Shown here piece by piece: positions 1-10,285 of a stretch of DNA of 64,000 bases (position 1 is its first letter; each line of letters begins with the position of its first letter). Under the pieces are notes generated by a model. It ran no database searches, was not told where the DNA came from, and was given only the letters and a program-made list of their open reading frames with translations. The stretch comes from Paratrimastix pyriformis (taxonomy: Eukaryota; Preaxostyla; Paratrimastigidae), in NCBI GenBank assembly GCA_027972325.1, contig JAPMOS010000006.1, forward strand, positions 1,021,593-1,085,592, in the 5' to 3' direction. The translations under genes and the position numbers were made by a program.

Positions 1-8
1 CACACAAC

Positions 9-1497
9 TCAGTGATCATCCTCCTCCTTGCCCTCCTTGGCCTCGGGAGCAGGAGCGGCGGCTGTGCTGGCCTCACCGGAGCGAGAACGATCCCCGCTCC
101 AGCTTCCCTCACCAGAGGGCTCAAGGCCCGCGGCAGCGGCCTCGGGCTCCTCCTCCTCCTCCCCGCTTTCGTCGCTGTCGCTGTCCTCCTCCTGCTCTTC
201 TTCAGGCTGCTCCTTGGCCTTGTCCTCTTCGCGCTCCGAGACAACATAGGGCTACGCCCAAAGAGAGAAGCCAAACAGATGTGACAACAACGGCCAGAAG
301 CGACAGACAGTCTTTTTGACAACCAAGGACCCCCGGGCAGCCTCGATGGACGAGCGGGCCAGTTCGACGGCTATCCAGAGATCGGCGCGGCAAATGTCAG
401 CCAAGTCAGGTGGCTCCGAACACAGCCCACCCGGGGGTAGGCAGACCAGCATTGATGGCAGCGATACCCCGCTCCTTGGCGAGGACGGTGGAGAAGAGCC
501 CGTAAAGGGGGGCCGCAATCACCTTGGCCTCGATCTTGACCTCCTCGTTGGAAACAGACTCGGCTGCCAGCAGGGCGTTCTTGATGGCCTCGATGCCCTC
601 ATACGAGAAGCACGTCACCTTCGCAGGGGTGCACCCGGACGACCACAGCCCGCACACGGATCAAAATGAACCCACCCAGGAGGGACGTTCCGTGCCGAGT
701 GGAAGGGGACGTGCGTGTCATGATGATCGTGGGGGTGGTCACGGTCGGCTGACCTCGATATCGGCACGAATGCGAACGGGAGTTGGAGTCAGCCGACGGC
801 GAATCATCTGCATGAGATACTCGAAAACAGGGGGTTCGATCTCGATGCCCGCAAAGACACGGTCTTGGTCACTGCGGATAACATTCAGAGGGTAAAAAGG
901 AGAGTTCCCGAAGTCGGGCCTGAAAAAAAGAGACGGACGCGATGGCTTGCTTAAACGCATCGTAAGCGTGCCCGTACTTCTTGTAGAGGGGCCAGGCAAT
1001 AGTCCGGTAGAGTTGCTCCAGGTCCTTGTGCTGTGTCTCGGCGACATTTTGAAGAATTGTGTGAACCTAAATCGCACCCACCAACGATGGTAAGGATGAC
1101 GAGATCCATCTGTCAAGGAACAGACAGTCTTGCTCTTGTTGAAACGCTCCTCGCACCGAAGGATATCATCGGGGGTCACCTTCCTCTTGGAAAGATCAAT
1201 ATAACCTAGTCGGAGCGGGATGAGGTGAGTGGGTGGCTCATGTGCAAACGGACCCTTCTCCTTGTCGACGCGGAGGACAACAACAACTTCCTGTCGTCCC
1301 ACACGAATAATTTGGGACATCGAACGGATACGCCGCTTCGAAAGCTCGGAGGTAACAATCATACCTTCGATGTGGCCGTATTCCAGAAGCTGGACATAGA
1401 CACCCATTTCGTGGATGCTACTCACATAAACCATGACGGGTTCATCCTTGTCGGGAAACTGTTGTTCGTAGAACCGCTGTGTGGTCTGGCGTTGCAT
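9..1497 (-). CDS. EIF2S1: Translation initiation factor eIF2 alpha subunit
   Basis: Alpha subunit of eIF2, which carries initiator tRNA to the 40S ribosome. Seven exons read on the minus strand: 1497-1254, 1205-1126, 1066-939, 919-754, 618-447, 370-309, 251-9. They join in frame to 364 residues, close to the family's usual length. The N-terminal S1/OB fold is clear, with the conserved stretch EGMIVTSELSKRRIRS (the region holding the regulatory serine) and VDKEKGYIDLSKR. The helical and C-terminal domains follow (RRLTP..VRIRADIEV), and the tail is acidic (EEDD). All six introns begin GTC; sizes are 48, 59, 19, 135, 76 and 57 nt. The 19-nt intron (920-938) is needed to keep frame. Start is the ATG at 1497. 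The DDI1 stop lies 159 bp upstream, on the same strand. Exon limits are inferred from splice motifs and conservation. Confidence 0.93.
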
Positions 1498-1656
1498 CTT
1501 GTTGTTGCGCGAAGAGTGACCTCAGGGGAAAGCCGCTGTCCTTTCAAAAAGCCTCTCTCCTTTTCCACCCGCCACTCCGGAGAGTGCCGACAACAGTTTG
1601 GGGCATCCATTTCGTCTTTTTGGGAGAGTGGCCCGATGCCACCTCCCGCAGGTCAT

Positions 1657-3333
1657 TCATGAATTCTCACTGAGCAGAAGGATGGCGGCTTCTTCGACGC
1701 TCCCGTTGGTGGCCTGCAATGCGCGAACGGCTCGTTCCCGAGAAACCCCCAAAGCCACCAGAGTTTGGATCGAGGCTTCAAGTGGGGGAGCGGGGAGACG
1801 AGCGGAGGGCATGCTGCTGCTGGCTGCAGGGGATGGTGCGATGATGGAAGTTGAGGCGTCTGGAGATGCGGTTGTGGATGTGGCGGTTGTGGATGTGGCG
1901 GTTGTGGATGTGGCTGCATGGGCGGATTGCCCTCGCGCTGCGATGGGAGGTGCCAAATGCCGAGGTGTGCCTGGCGTCAGGGAAGGGGACTGTGCGGCGC
2001 CCAGACGCAAAGGAGGAGGGATGTCCTTTTCGGCCAAAAAAGGGACAGTCTCGCCACTGCTGCCGACCCTCAGAACGTTCTCCTTCAAATCGACGACGCA
2101 CTGGAGACGGGTGGGAGGCGGGGGAAGGTTACCCAGGAGGATCAATCGGTCCCAGACCTGGTGTCGCTTGAGGTTGTCGAGGCCAAGGAGGAAGTCTTGG
2201 CCCTGGCTCTCGAGGACAGTGAAAGAGGAAGGCAAAACGGATCCTCCAATTTTCAGGGGTGCCATATGGACCCGACCTGAAAGCGGGGGTGGGTGGGTGG
2301 TGGTGGTGGGTGGTGGGTGGTGGGTGGTGGTGGTGGTGGTGGCGCCCCGGGAAAATTGTCGGAAGAACGAGGGGATGGGGGGGCTGCAAATGCGAACCAA
2401 GGATTTTGCACTGTCCGACGCCCACCGCCATTCCTTGGAATCTCGTGTCGATCAGGCGCATAATCCCGCATCTCTCCGCGCAGGCAGCCGACATAATCGT
2501 GTGCTGGAACGACACACAACAACCGGAGAGTTGAGAGGCGAGTTGGATGGCAATGACCGGACCTGGGCGCCGGTATCCACGAAAGCCTTGAGTGGAACCC
2601 CGTTGACAAAGCAGTCGATGTACAACATCACAACCTAGCTCGCGAGAGGCCATGGAGGGAGGCACAAAAGGCAAGGCCTCCTCGGACCTCACCAAAGGCC
2701 TCTGGGAGATATTCGAGAGCGTTGTTGAGGTTTTGGGCGACGTTCTGCTCACGGATGAGAGCTTCGATCTCCCGCTGGGCGTCGAGATTCATGGGGTCGG
2801 CGGCCACTACAGCTTGCTTTGGGAGCGGAAGATGATAGAAGGGACTGGCGTGGATGCGCACGGACCAATTGCTGCATTTTCACGTTGTGTTTATGTTCAA
2901 CCTCAAGGTAGTGCGCAACGTCGTCGGTGCGACCCGCCAGCAACATTTCCGCCAGGGGGGGATTGGTCCGTGAGATCGTGTCGATAAAGCCAGCCTCAGA
3001 AAGCCGCCTCATCAGTTGTTGGGCAAGGGTTACATAGTCAACAGGAGCAGAAGGCTGGGGGGTTGGAAGAGTGGAGGTCCGACGGGATGGAATCTGCCGC
3101 GGCCGGGAGGGCAAAGATATTGAGATTGTGTCGCCGTCTTTCATACCGATTCCGGAGAGTGTCATGTGCCCCAACAATTTCCTGTGGTTGTAAACAATAT
3201 CGAAATTGCCATCGAGACCCTTCTGGGTCTCGAGCAACACTCGCAGTTCGCTGATTGTGGTGGTCGCATCGAGTTGGAATGGAATCTGCGCAGTTCCCAA
3301 GATTGCAGTGATGTGGATGGGAGTGGAAGCCAT
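1657..3333 (-). CDS. DDI1: DDI1-like ubiquitin receptor / retroviral-type aspartic protease
   Basis: Proteasome shuttle factor with a retropepsin-like fold that cleaves long-ubiquitylated proteins. Six exons on the minus strand (3333-2884, 2816-2688, 2634-2563, 2503-2398, 2276-2158, 2100-1657) join in frame to 439 residues. Domain order is an N-terminal ubiquitin-like domain (from [10 protein letters not shown]), a helical linker rich in Q and N, a retropepsin domain with the catalytic motif FVDTGAQ and the conserved [11 protein letters not shown] and [11 protein letters not shown], then a long Pro/Thr/Ser linker with TSTTA repeats, and a C-terminal UBA domain ([23 protein letters not shown]). 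This is the complete UBL-RVP-UBA plan. Intron donors are gtgaaa, gtccga, gtccgg, gttcgc and gtctgg; the fourth intron holds a (GGT)n/(ACC)n run. Start is the ATG at 3333. Confidence 0.93.
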
Positions 3334-3845
3334 TACGGGGGGGAAGCCAAAATTATGACAGGCCGCCACCAGCACCCAGAAGGGAATACAAATTACGCTC
3401 CCCGTTCCCGGGCTGTCTTTCTCATGCGTCGTCATGCCCGTTAAATGTCTTGGGCGCGCGCGACCTCCTATTTCACCTGAGGGGGTGACAATGAAGAACA
3501 CCCCCTCCCATCTTCGATCTCCACTATGCAATGGTCGGGGGGTTCGTGTTTTTTTGCTCCCGATGTTGGAAGGGGTGGGTTGGCAGGACATGGTGTACCA
3601 CCACCACCACCCCGGCGTTTCGGGAACAGGCGATTGAGGTTCATTGCCCCCAACATTGAGGCAAGTGCTGCGGAGGACTGGACACCGACATTGATTGTTG
3701 TACCCCCCCACACACACACACACACAAACACACACACAGACCCTCACCCCCCTGCTCACTCCCTTCGAGCGATCCATCTGGCAGCTCTCAGCCATCCAAT
3801 GACCCCATATTTTGATGTTCGGAAACGATGACGTTCCCTGTTCCC
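3334..3845. other. Intergenic between DDI1 and UBC9
   Basis: About 510 bp between the DDI1 start and the UBC9 stop, both genes on the minus strand. It contains a (CA)n run near 3709-3740. No coding exon or RNA gene was recognised. It should hold the DDI1 promoter and the UBC9 terminator, but no clear motif for either is visible. Confidence 0.5.
3707..3741. repeat. (CA)n microsatellite
   Basis: A C-run followed by alternating CA with one CAAACA interruption. No LINE 3' end was seen beside it, although (CA)n tails mark retroposon ends elsewhere in this window. Confidence 0.8.
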
Positions 3846-4595
3846 TCAAGGCGGGGGGCAAGAGCGGGCAATCTCTCGAATACGAGCCTCGTAGGCTGCA
3901 CGATCACTCTTGCACAGGTTGAACGCGTCCTGCTGGGCAGGATCGTGCAAATTGGGGTTGTTGAGGAGGTCCTGGATGCCCAAAAGGATCTGTGAAGCCC
4001 AGCACCAGACGACGGCCAATGAAAAACGACTTGGGGAAAGGTTCCCGACCTGCTTGATGGTAAGCGATGGACGCCAGTCTTGTTCCTCGTTCAAAATACT
4101 CAAGCACACCGTGCCGGTGGGATACACCTGGTGGGGGAAAAGAGGTCAAGAAACGGGCCGGGATAGACGCGTGCAGACATTCGGGTGGAAAAGGGGGGGC
4201 TGGAATAAGGCGCGAGAAGAGGCAGCGAATGAGAACGAGAGCGCGAACGAACACAAACCTGAAACTGGCACTTAGGTGGCTTGCTGGGAAAATCCTCGCT
4301 GAACTGAAAAATGCGTCAGGGTTGCGATGACAGAGGGAAGGGAAACAAAAAAACCTGAATGGTGAGCCGATAAAACCCGCCTTCCCAAGAAGTTCCCTCT
4401 TTGCCGGGAATGCCGCACTTCCACTTGAAGAGATTCAGGCCGGAATCAGTCTGCTCTGGCGCTGCGATGAAACCCTGATGTGGGAAGCCCGAGAACGGTT
4501 GGTCGTTTGGGAGGAAGAGCGCACAAGACCACCGGATGATCTTTTCTCCAAGATTTGCGTTCTTCAGCCAAGCGTGCTCGTGCGATCCCGGACAT
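3846..4595 (-). CDS. UBC9: SUMO-conjugating enzyme UBC9
   Basis: E2 enzyme that takes SUMO from the E1 and transfers it to lysines on target proteins. Six exons on the minus strand (4595-4533, 4474-4355, 4303-4259, 4199-4179, 4127-4050, 3989-3846) join in frame to 156 residues, against about 158 in animals. Visible hallmarks are the N-terminus [21 protein letters not shown], the [16 protein letters not shown] strand, PSKPPKC, the HPN motif, and the catalytic cysteine in [19 protein letters not shown]. Exon 4 is a 21-nt microexon coding PPLFHPN, including the HPN motif. Introns are 51-60 nt. The start is the ATG at 4595, 102 bp from the divergent gene at 4698. Confidence 0.95.
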
Positions 4596-4697
4596 ACGGT
4601 TCCTACCAAAGAACGGAACAAAGCAGTCATCTGCGATTCTCATCAAGCGAGTCCCAGACAGACCAGCCAAGTGCCTGGGCAATCCAGGCTAAGGTGC
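4596..4697. promoter_or_regulatory. Divergent promoter region between UBC9 and the ZCCHC8-like gene
   Basis: Only 102 bp separate two outward-facing ATGs (4595 minus, 4698 plus), so the genes probably share a bidirectional promoter. No TATA box is obvious. The role is inferred from gene arrangement only. Confidence 0.4.
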
Positions 4698-6841
4698 ATG
4701 GACGTCGAACTCGATGCCGAGATTGGGGCATTCACCGACACACTGGAAAAGGAGGAGCTTAAGAAGTTAGTGGCCCTCTTGGTTGGCGAATTGAATCGAG
4801 AGATTCTTCGCGGAGTCACTGAATCTGCCGATCAGATTCAACCGCTCTTTACTCTCTCTTTTGGTGACCTCCCAAGGTGAGTTGGACGAATTTTTCCTTG
4901 CCTGTCCGACTTTCCCTAACCATAACCCCCCCCCCCCCCCCCCCCCCTGTTTTTTTTTTTTTTACACGCAGAAACCATCGGGCCGCCGTGGAGCATCAGC
5001 TCCGCTCCTATCTTAGCACCCTGGGACCAACGCATCATTCCCGCTCGCCCACATCCGCGGGGGCAGCATTTCCACTTCTTCAGCCCGCCCAATCGCCCCC
5101 ACATCCCCCCCGCTCGAACTCGTCAACTCCTGCCCTCTCCGTCATGGCTAGCCCCCTGCCGGCGCCGTCCCCGCCGGGGGCCATCGCAGGCTGTCTCTCC
5201 TCCCCTGCCGAATTTCGGGGCGCGGCAACTTTTCCCCTCCCACAGCCGAGCCCGCCAAGTCCATTCCTTTCTGATGGGGCACCTCACCGCCCGTTCGTCT
5301 GTGCGCGTGTCCGGCCCACCGCCGATCAGGTGGACGAGGGGCAGGCCGGGGGCGACGAAGCGTCAATAAAGGACTTTCCTCTCATCGCCAACACGCCAGC
5401 CCCCGCGGCGCCCCCATCCATCGCCGCCGTTCCCGCGGCAGGCAGCCCGGCCTTCCGATCGGCCGAGAAATGTGCCCAGAGATCGGCCGAGGATGCCTTC
5501 CGGGAGCTCATGGCCCGGGTGGCCAGGGGCAGGCCTGCCCGCGTCCCTCCGCTCCGATACTTCGTGCAGGTCGGTCCTCCTGCTTTTGGTCGTTTCCTCT
5601 CTTCTCCACATCGCTACCGCCGTGACATCTTCTGCTCGTTGTTCTGCAGTGGCTCGAAGACCGAGCCGGGGATCGAGCCCTTGCTCAGGGCCTCCAGGAG
5701 GTCCTCGCCGAGCGGGATCTACCCCTGTCGGTCCTCCCTCGCCGCGCAATCGCCAGAGACTCCACTCATCCCCACCACGCCACCCCTCTACAGCACCACC
5801 CCCACCCCCACAACACTCACCACCTTCCCACTCCGCCGACCTCGTTCTGCTTCTCCCCAGGTACGAGCGACTCATCAATGTCCCTCTGCCCATCATCGAC
5901 CCCTCTTTCTCGATCGCCCTCAAGCCCAACACGCGCAAGTCTGTGTCGTTATCCTCTTCTTCCTGCCCGTCCGCTTCCAGCCCGCGTGGCTCCCGCCTAA
6001 AATGCTGCCCCGACCGTGATTTTCATCCCGCCCTTTTCAGATGCTGGAATTGCGGCCGCCCCGACCACCAGGCTCGGGACTGTCCCGAGCCCCGCGATGC
6101 CCGCTCCATCGCCGCCAACCGCGCCCTTCACGAGCAACGGCCGCGGGACGCGCAGCCCCACCCTGCCATCGGCGTTCAGCTGCTTCCCAACAAGCGGTCC
6201 GCTCGCCTTACCGCCTCCGCACCCTCACGGAACCGCATGTGGTCACGCGTTCGGGGACAGTTTCTATGAGGCTGTTCCTGCAGCTGGAGGCCCTGCCGAG
6301 CGGTTCCGGCCGGGGGCCCTCTCGAAGGCCCTGATGGAAGCCCTGGGGCTCGAGGTCGGCCAGGCGCCCCCCTGGCTGCGCCAAATGCGAGCCGTCGGCT
6401 TCCCTCCAGGCTACCTCGGTCCGCCCCGCCCACACCCCCATGAGTCCCCCCGCCAGGAGAGGGCGAGAGGGCACATTGCGGCCCTGCTCCACCACCATCT
6501 CTGGCACTCTGGCATCTCCCCTCACGCCGGCACACCGGTTGGTCGCCCCTCGCCCGGTCCTTTGTTCTTTGCTGGGCAGCCCTCCCTGAGTGCTCCCAGA
6601 TCCCACCTCCTTCGGGCCTGGACTTTCCTCCGTGCCTGGACGACCTCGCTGTCAAGGGCTTTTCCCGAACTGAAGAAGGCCCCTCCGCCTCCGGGCCGGG
6701 CCGCGTGAGCTCCCTTTCTTCTTCTCCCCCTCTGCCCTCATGCGATGCCTCGAAATCGAGGGACCCGGTTGTCCCGGGGGGCGACGACTGCAACACGGAC
6801 GGCGAGCCTCCTCCCCTGGCACCCCTGCCTCCGCGACCCGT

Positions 6842-6873
<32 letters not shown>

Positions 6874-7983
6874 GTTCGAGCTTCCCTGACGCCTTCAATC
6901 GGGGTTCGCCTCCGGCGCAGCACCGACCCAACGGCCAGCCACCAGCCCCGAGGCAAAGCCGGCCGCAGCCAGATTGTCCGTGCATCGGCAACAAGGCGCT
7001 TCCACGGAACCGCCCAAGGGCCTTCTGGCCACGCCACCCTATCCAGCGCTCGTCCCGTGCATTGCCTTCCCCGGTCTGTTGTTTTCACTCTGCGACCAAG
7101 GCTGACTGCCCGTGCCCAGGCCTCAACGCCCTTCCCCCAGCCGGCGCCAGCATGGGGCCCCACCTGGGCCAGTGGGGCTCGACCGAGGAATGCGTCAAGG
7201 TCCCTAACCCCGCCAAGCCCCACCCAACCCCAACCAACTCATGTTCCTCCACTGGGGTGGGTGCAGTATGCATCGGCCCGCTACGTCCGACTGCCCCCCA
7301 ACTTGGGGGGAAGGCTGGTCCCGCTCGACGACCGCTCAGCCCGCCCTGCCCCTTTTGGTGCTGCCCCTTTTGGTGTCCCCCCACGACCATCCCAGCCCCC
7401 CATGCGCGCTGACGGGTCGGTCCCGATGGAGTTGGACTCCCCACCCCCGTGCCACCCCGCTCGGCTGGCGCCGAGGACACTGCCCGTGACTCGTCAGCCT
7501 GACCGCTCAGCTCCCCATCGCCCCTCCTCGTCCCGATCGCCTTCACGGTCCCGATCGCCTTCACGGTCGCGGTCACGGTCACGGTCACGGTCACGGTCAC
7601 GGTCACGGTCGCGGTCACGGTCGCGGTCACGGTCGCGCCCCCAGTCGTCCCGCCCCCCGAAGTACCCACGTGCGGGTCGATCTCCCTCTCCGCCGCCTTT
7701 CCGTGGTGAGGGGCGCCCCAACACCCACATCCGCTACCGAAGCCTCGACGAGCCCGACTCGGCCGACCTCATTCCGGCCCCCGCCCCCCGCATGGCGTCC
7801 ACTCCTCCCCTGCCCGCCGTCGTGCCCATTCCTCCACCACGACCTGCTCAGCTGCCTTCGCCCCCCCCTCCTCCCCTCTTCGCACTCCCCAACCCTCCCC
7901 CTGGCGGACCGGCGGGCGACATCATCGTCGCGGCGGCTCGGCTGTTCGACCGCATCCTCGGCGGACGGGGGGGGCCTGGCTAA
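4698..7983 (+). CDS. ZCCHC8-like CCHC zinc knuckle / PSP-domain protein with RS repeats
   Basis: Likely a nuclear RNA-surveillance or splicing-linked protein of the ZCCHC8/PSP family; ZCCHC8 is the scaffold of the NEXT complex that feeds RNA to the exosome. Exon 1 is 4698-4876, exon 2 is 4972-5569 (joined D-L-P-R-N-H) and exon 3 starts at 5650. Further exons carry YERLINVPLPIIDPSFSIA (near 5862), the zinc knuckle CWNCGRPDHQARDCPEPRDA (near 6042) and a PSP domain near 6290-6415 (ERFRPGALSKALMEALGL, then MRAVGFPPGYL). The long Pro-rich C-terminus has an SR dipeptide tract (about 7535-7635) and ends RLFDRILGGRGGPG at 7983. Not every splice site in the middle was resolved. Knuckle followed by PSP is diagnostic for the family; the exact orthologue is less sure. 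GC is very high, and two poly-C runs interrupt the locus. Confidence 0.75.
4926..4963. repeat. Poly-C(23)/poly-T(13) tract in intron 1
   Basis: Twenty-three C, then TG, then thirteen T just before the acceptor of the first intron of the ZCCHC8-like gene. It acts as an extreme polypyrimidine tract. Confidence 0.85.
6845..6873. repeat. Poly-C homopolymer (29)
   Basis: Twenty-nine C in the ZCCHC8-like locus. In one frame this is poly-Pro. Whether it is exonic or intronic is not settled, and its length may be misread in the assembly. Confidence 0.85.
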
Positions 7984-8174
7984 CCCGAACCTGGAACACT
8001 CTCCTCCCCCGTCTCCCTGGGCAACAGAACCGAGCAGCGCGCTGCGGGAAAAAGGTGGTGTTATTCGAGCAAATCGCCCAACCAGATAGGCGAAGCCAAA
8101 CCCGGGAGGGCCGGAGAGAAAGCGGCGGGAAAATACAATAGAGGAGAGGGGAAGAAGAAGAAGACGGAGAACAT

Positions 8175-9124
8175 TTAAAGGATGGTGCAACATCCCTTCT
8201 TGTCGGGCTTGAGATAATACTCCCGCCCCCTGAGGTGTACCCGAATGGCCGTGTGGAAAACCTCGTCAATTCCTGAAGGGGAGTGGGGGGGGGGGAAGGG
8301 GCAATGAGCGCTCGCGGTCCTCTCCCACCACCGCACGGCACGGCACGGCACTCCACGGCACTCCACACGGCACTCCACACGGCACTCCACACGGCACTCC
8401 ACACGGCACTCCACCGCACCGCACCGCACCGCACCGCACCGCACCGCACCGCACCGCACCGCACCGCACTCCACCGCACTCCACCGCACTCCACCGCACT
8501 CCACCGCACTCCACCGCACTCCACCGCACTCCACCACCAGAACAGACGGAGGTGAGTCTTGGCCGAGCAGAGGACAACTTCGCATGACTTCGTCTCCTTC
8601 TTAACACGCTCGATGTGCTCGTCCGTGCAGGCGTTCGGATCAGTCGGAGAGCGGAGATCGCACTTCGTCCCAACCTATTGGGGCGACAACGCCAAGTCAA
8701 GGAAAATGGAGACGAGATTCGAAGAAAGCCACCAGACCATCATGATGAGGGGATCCTGAACATGAGCACGAACTTCGGGAATCCATTTCATTTTAACGTT
8801 TTCGAGGGTATTCTTGTCGGCGCAGGAGAAACAAGCAAGGAAGACGTGCGTTTGATTGTACGAGAAAGGCCGCATCTTGTTATATTCGTCTTGGCCGGCT
8901 GTGTCCCAGAGACCCAACGAGTATGCATGCTCGTCCAATACACAGTTGGCACTATAATCATCAAACACAGTGGGTACGTGGTCTTCCGGGAAAATCTAGG
9001 GCAAACCACATCATGCACTGACAAAATAGATTGGACAATAGCGGACATTGTTGGCGAAAACATAAAGGAGACAAGTCTTGCCAACTGCACCGTCACCGAC
9101 GACAACGAATTTCAAATGCTGCAT
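8175..9124 (-). CDS. Rho-family small GTPase (Rac/Cdc42-like)
   Basis: Membrane-anchored molecular switch controlling actin and polarity. Four exons on the minus strand (9124-9047, 8995-8738, 8674-8548, 8272-8175) join in frame to 186 residues, a normal Rho length. P-loop GDGAVGKT, switch I VPTVFDDY, switch II DTAGQDEY, the guanine motif GTKCDL (TKxD, normal for Rho) and SAK are all present. The C-terminus is CTIL, a CAAX box with terminal Leu that predicts geranylgeranylation, with an extra Cys just before it. Donors are gtccgc, gtctgg and gtctgt. The last intron (8273-8547) is unusually long at 275 bp because it holds a pentamer repeat. Exon joins follow splice motifs and conservation. Confidence 0.94.
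8336..8533. repeat. Short tandem repeats in the Rho intron
   Basis: Blocks of CACGGCACTCCA (12 bp), ACCGC (5 bp) and CACCGCACTC (10 bp) repeated in tandem inside the last Rho intron. They give long spurious ORFs on both strands. Confidence 0.9.
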
Positions 9125-9860
9125 GGGTCACGGGATGAAGGGAGTTGGGTAGCTCGACCTGGGTGAATATGACTCTCTTCAGCTGTTGACGGAAGTCACT
9201 GGCCCAGGTTGCTAGGTTGTTGACATGACTAAATGAAGGAATCAGACACTCCTTTTGATGGAGAAAAGACGAATTGGCCATTGCGTCGCGGCTTGTGGTT
9301 GCCATCGCAGCACGCGAGAGGCCTTGAATCCCTCTGTTTTTTTCTGATCCTCACTGACCTTTTCACCTTCAGGAAGTCACCGGAGGGAGGAAGGCATGCA
9401 ATTCGAATGGCACGAGGTTTAGGATGATCAGCCATCAGCCATCCCACCGCGCACCAGGAATGAGAATGAGGGCCGCTGGGGGCGAGCAGTCGCTTGGGTC
9501 CACTGGTCCGTGGTCTTCTTTGAGGAGCATTTTGTCAGCGTCATGCGGGGTTCCTGCTGGGGCGGCTAGCGATGCAAAGGGACGGCGCCGATGGAGCGTG
9601 AAGCGAGAGCATCAGCAAGTGCGCGGGCGAGCCCCACGCTCCCCTGTGTTCGAAAAGGTGGCAAGGACTGTCTTCCTATGTTGTTTACAAGAGCGCTAAA
9701 AAGGCACCACAGTCCGAGGTTCACATCGGAAACCGTCCGACGCGGATCATCACCAAGTGAACAGTCACTTCTGAATCCACCCTCACCCAAACCCCTCCGC
9801 TCACCCCCACTGGGTTGATCGTGGAAGGGCTCCGGGTGGACACCGGTACCAGATTGCCTC
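9125..9860. other. Intergenic, no gene recognised
   Basis: About 735 bp between the Rho start and a LINE fragment. Several short ORFs exist but none shows a recognisable motif or splice structure. The Rho promoter should lie at its left edge. Confidence 0.4.
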
Positions 9861-9865
9861 CGGGA

Positions 9866-10048
9866 GACTGGTCGACCCGCGACCCGGTTGCCATCAACCC
9901 AGGCCCGCCGTGCGTGGCCAAGACCTACTGCGACAAAGAAGCTGCTTGCCTGAGGGCTCGACGACGGAGCTATCCAGTTGGTATTGTAGTGTTCCCCTTT
10001 TACGGGCCCTGGTGGCTCGGTTTTCCGGAATATGAGAGTCTTCGGATC
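9866..10048 (+). mobile_element. 5'-truncated RLE-type LINE fragment (3' end)
   Basis: Matches the end of the LINE at 43.04-46.7 kb: the coding end (VAINPGPPCVAKT) and the 3' UTR block GTTCCCCTTTTACGGGCCC, then GGCTCGGTTTTCCGGAATATGAGAG. It carries deletions relative to the long copy, so it is a dead copy. Confidence 0.85.
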
Positions 10049-10285
10049 GTCACTCTTTCCATCCACCTTCTCTAGATAAGGCGCGATGCATTTTGACCGA
10101 TGAGGGGGAAGCCTATCGGAGTGGCGAGGTGCGAAAAACAGGCAATTTCGTTCTCAAGGATCCTCGGGTGGAAAACGTGTGCTGCTCGAGCCTGACTGAC
10201 AATCCCGCCTCTCCAACCCTCGAGGCTCGTTCGCCTGTTTCTTTCCAATTTCCTTCGAGATCAGATCCTCTGAGATTTTTCCGGG

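Noticed and set aside
6176-6994. 272-codon minus-strand ORF with poly-Gly
   Set aside because: Antisense of the ZCCHC8-like gene; its poly-Gly is the complement of the poly-C run.
9744-10053. CGGATCATCAC/CGGATCGTCAC as a target-site duplication of the LINE fragment
   Set aside because: LINE similarity begins only about 110 bp after the left copy, so the pairing may be chance.
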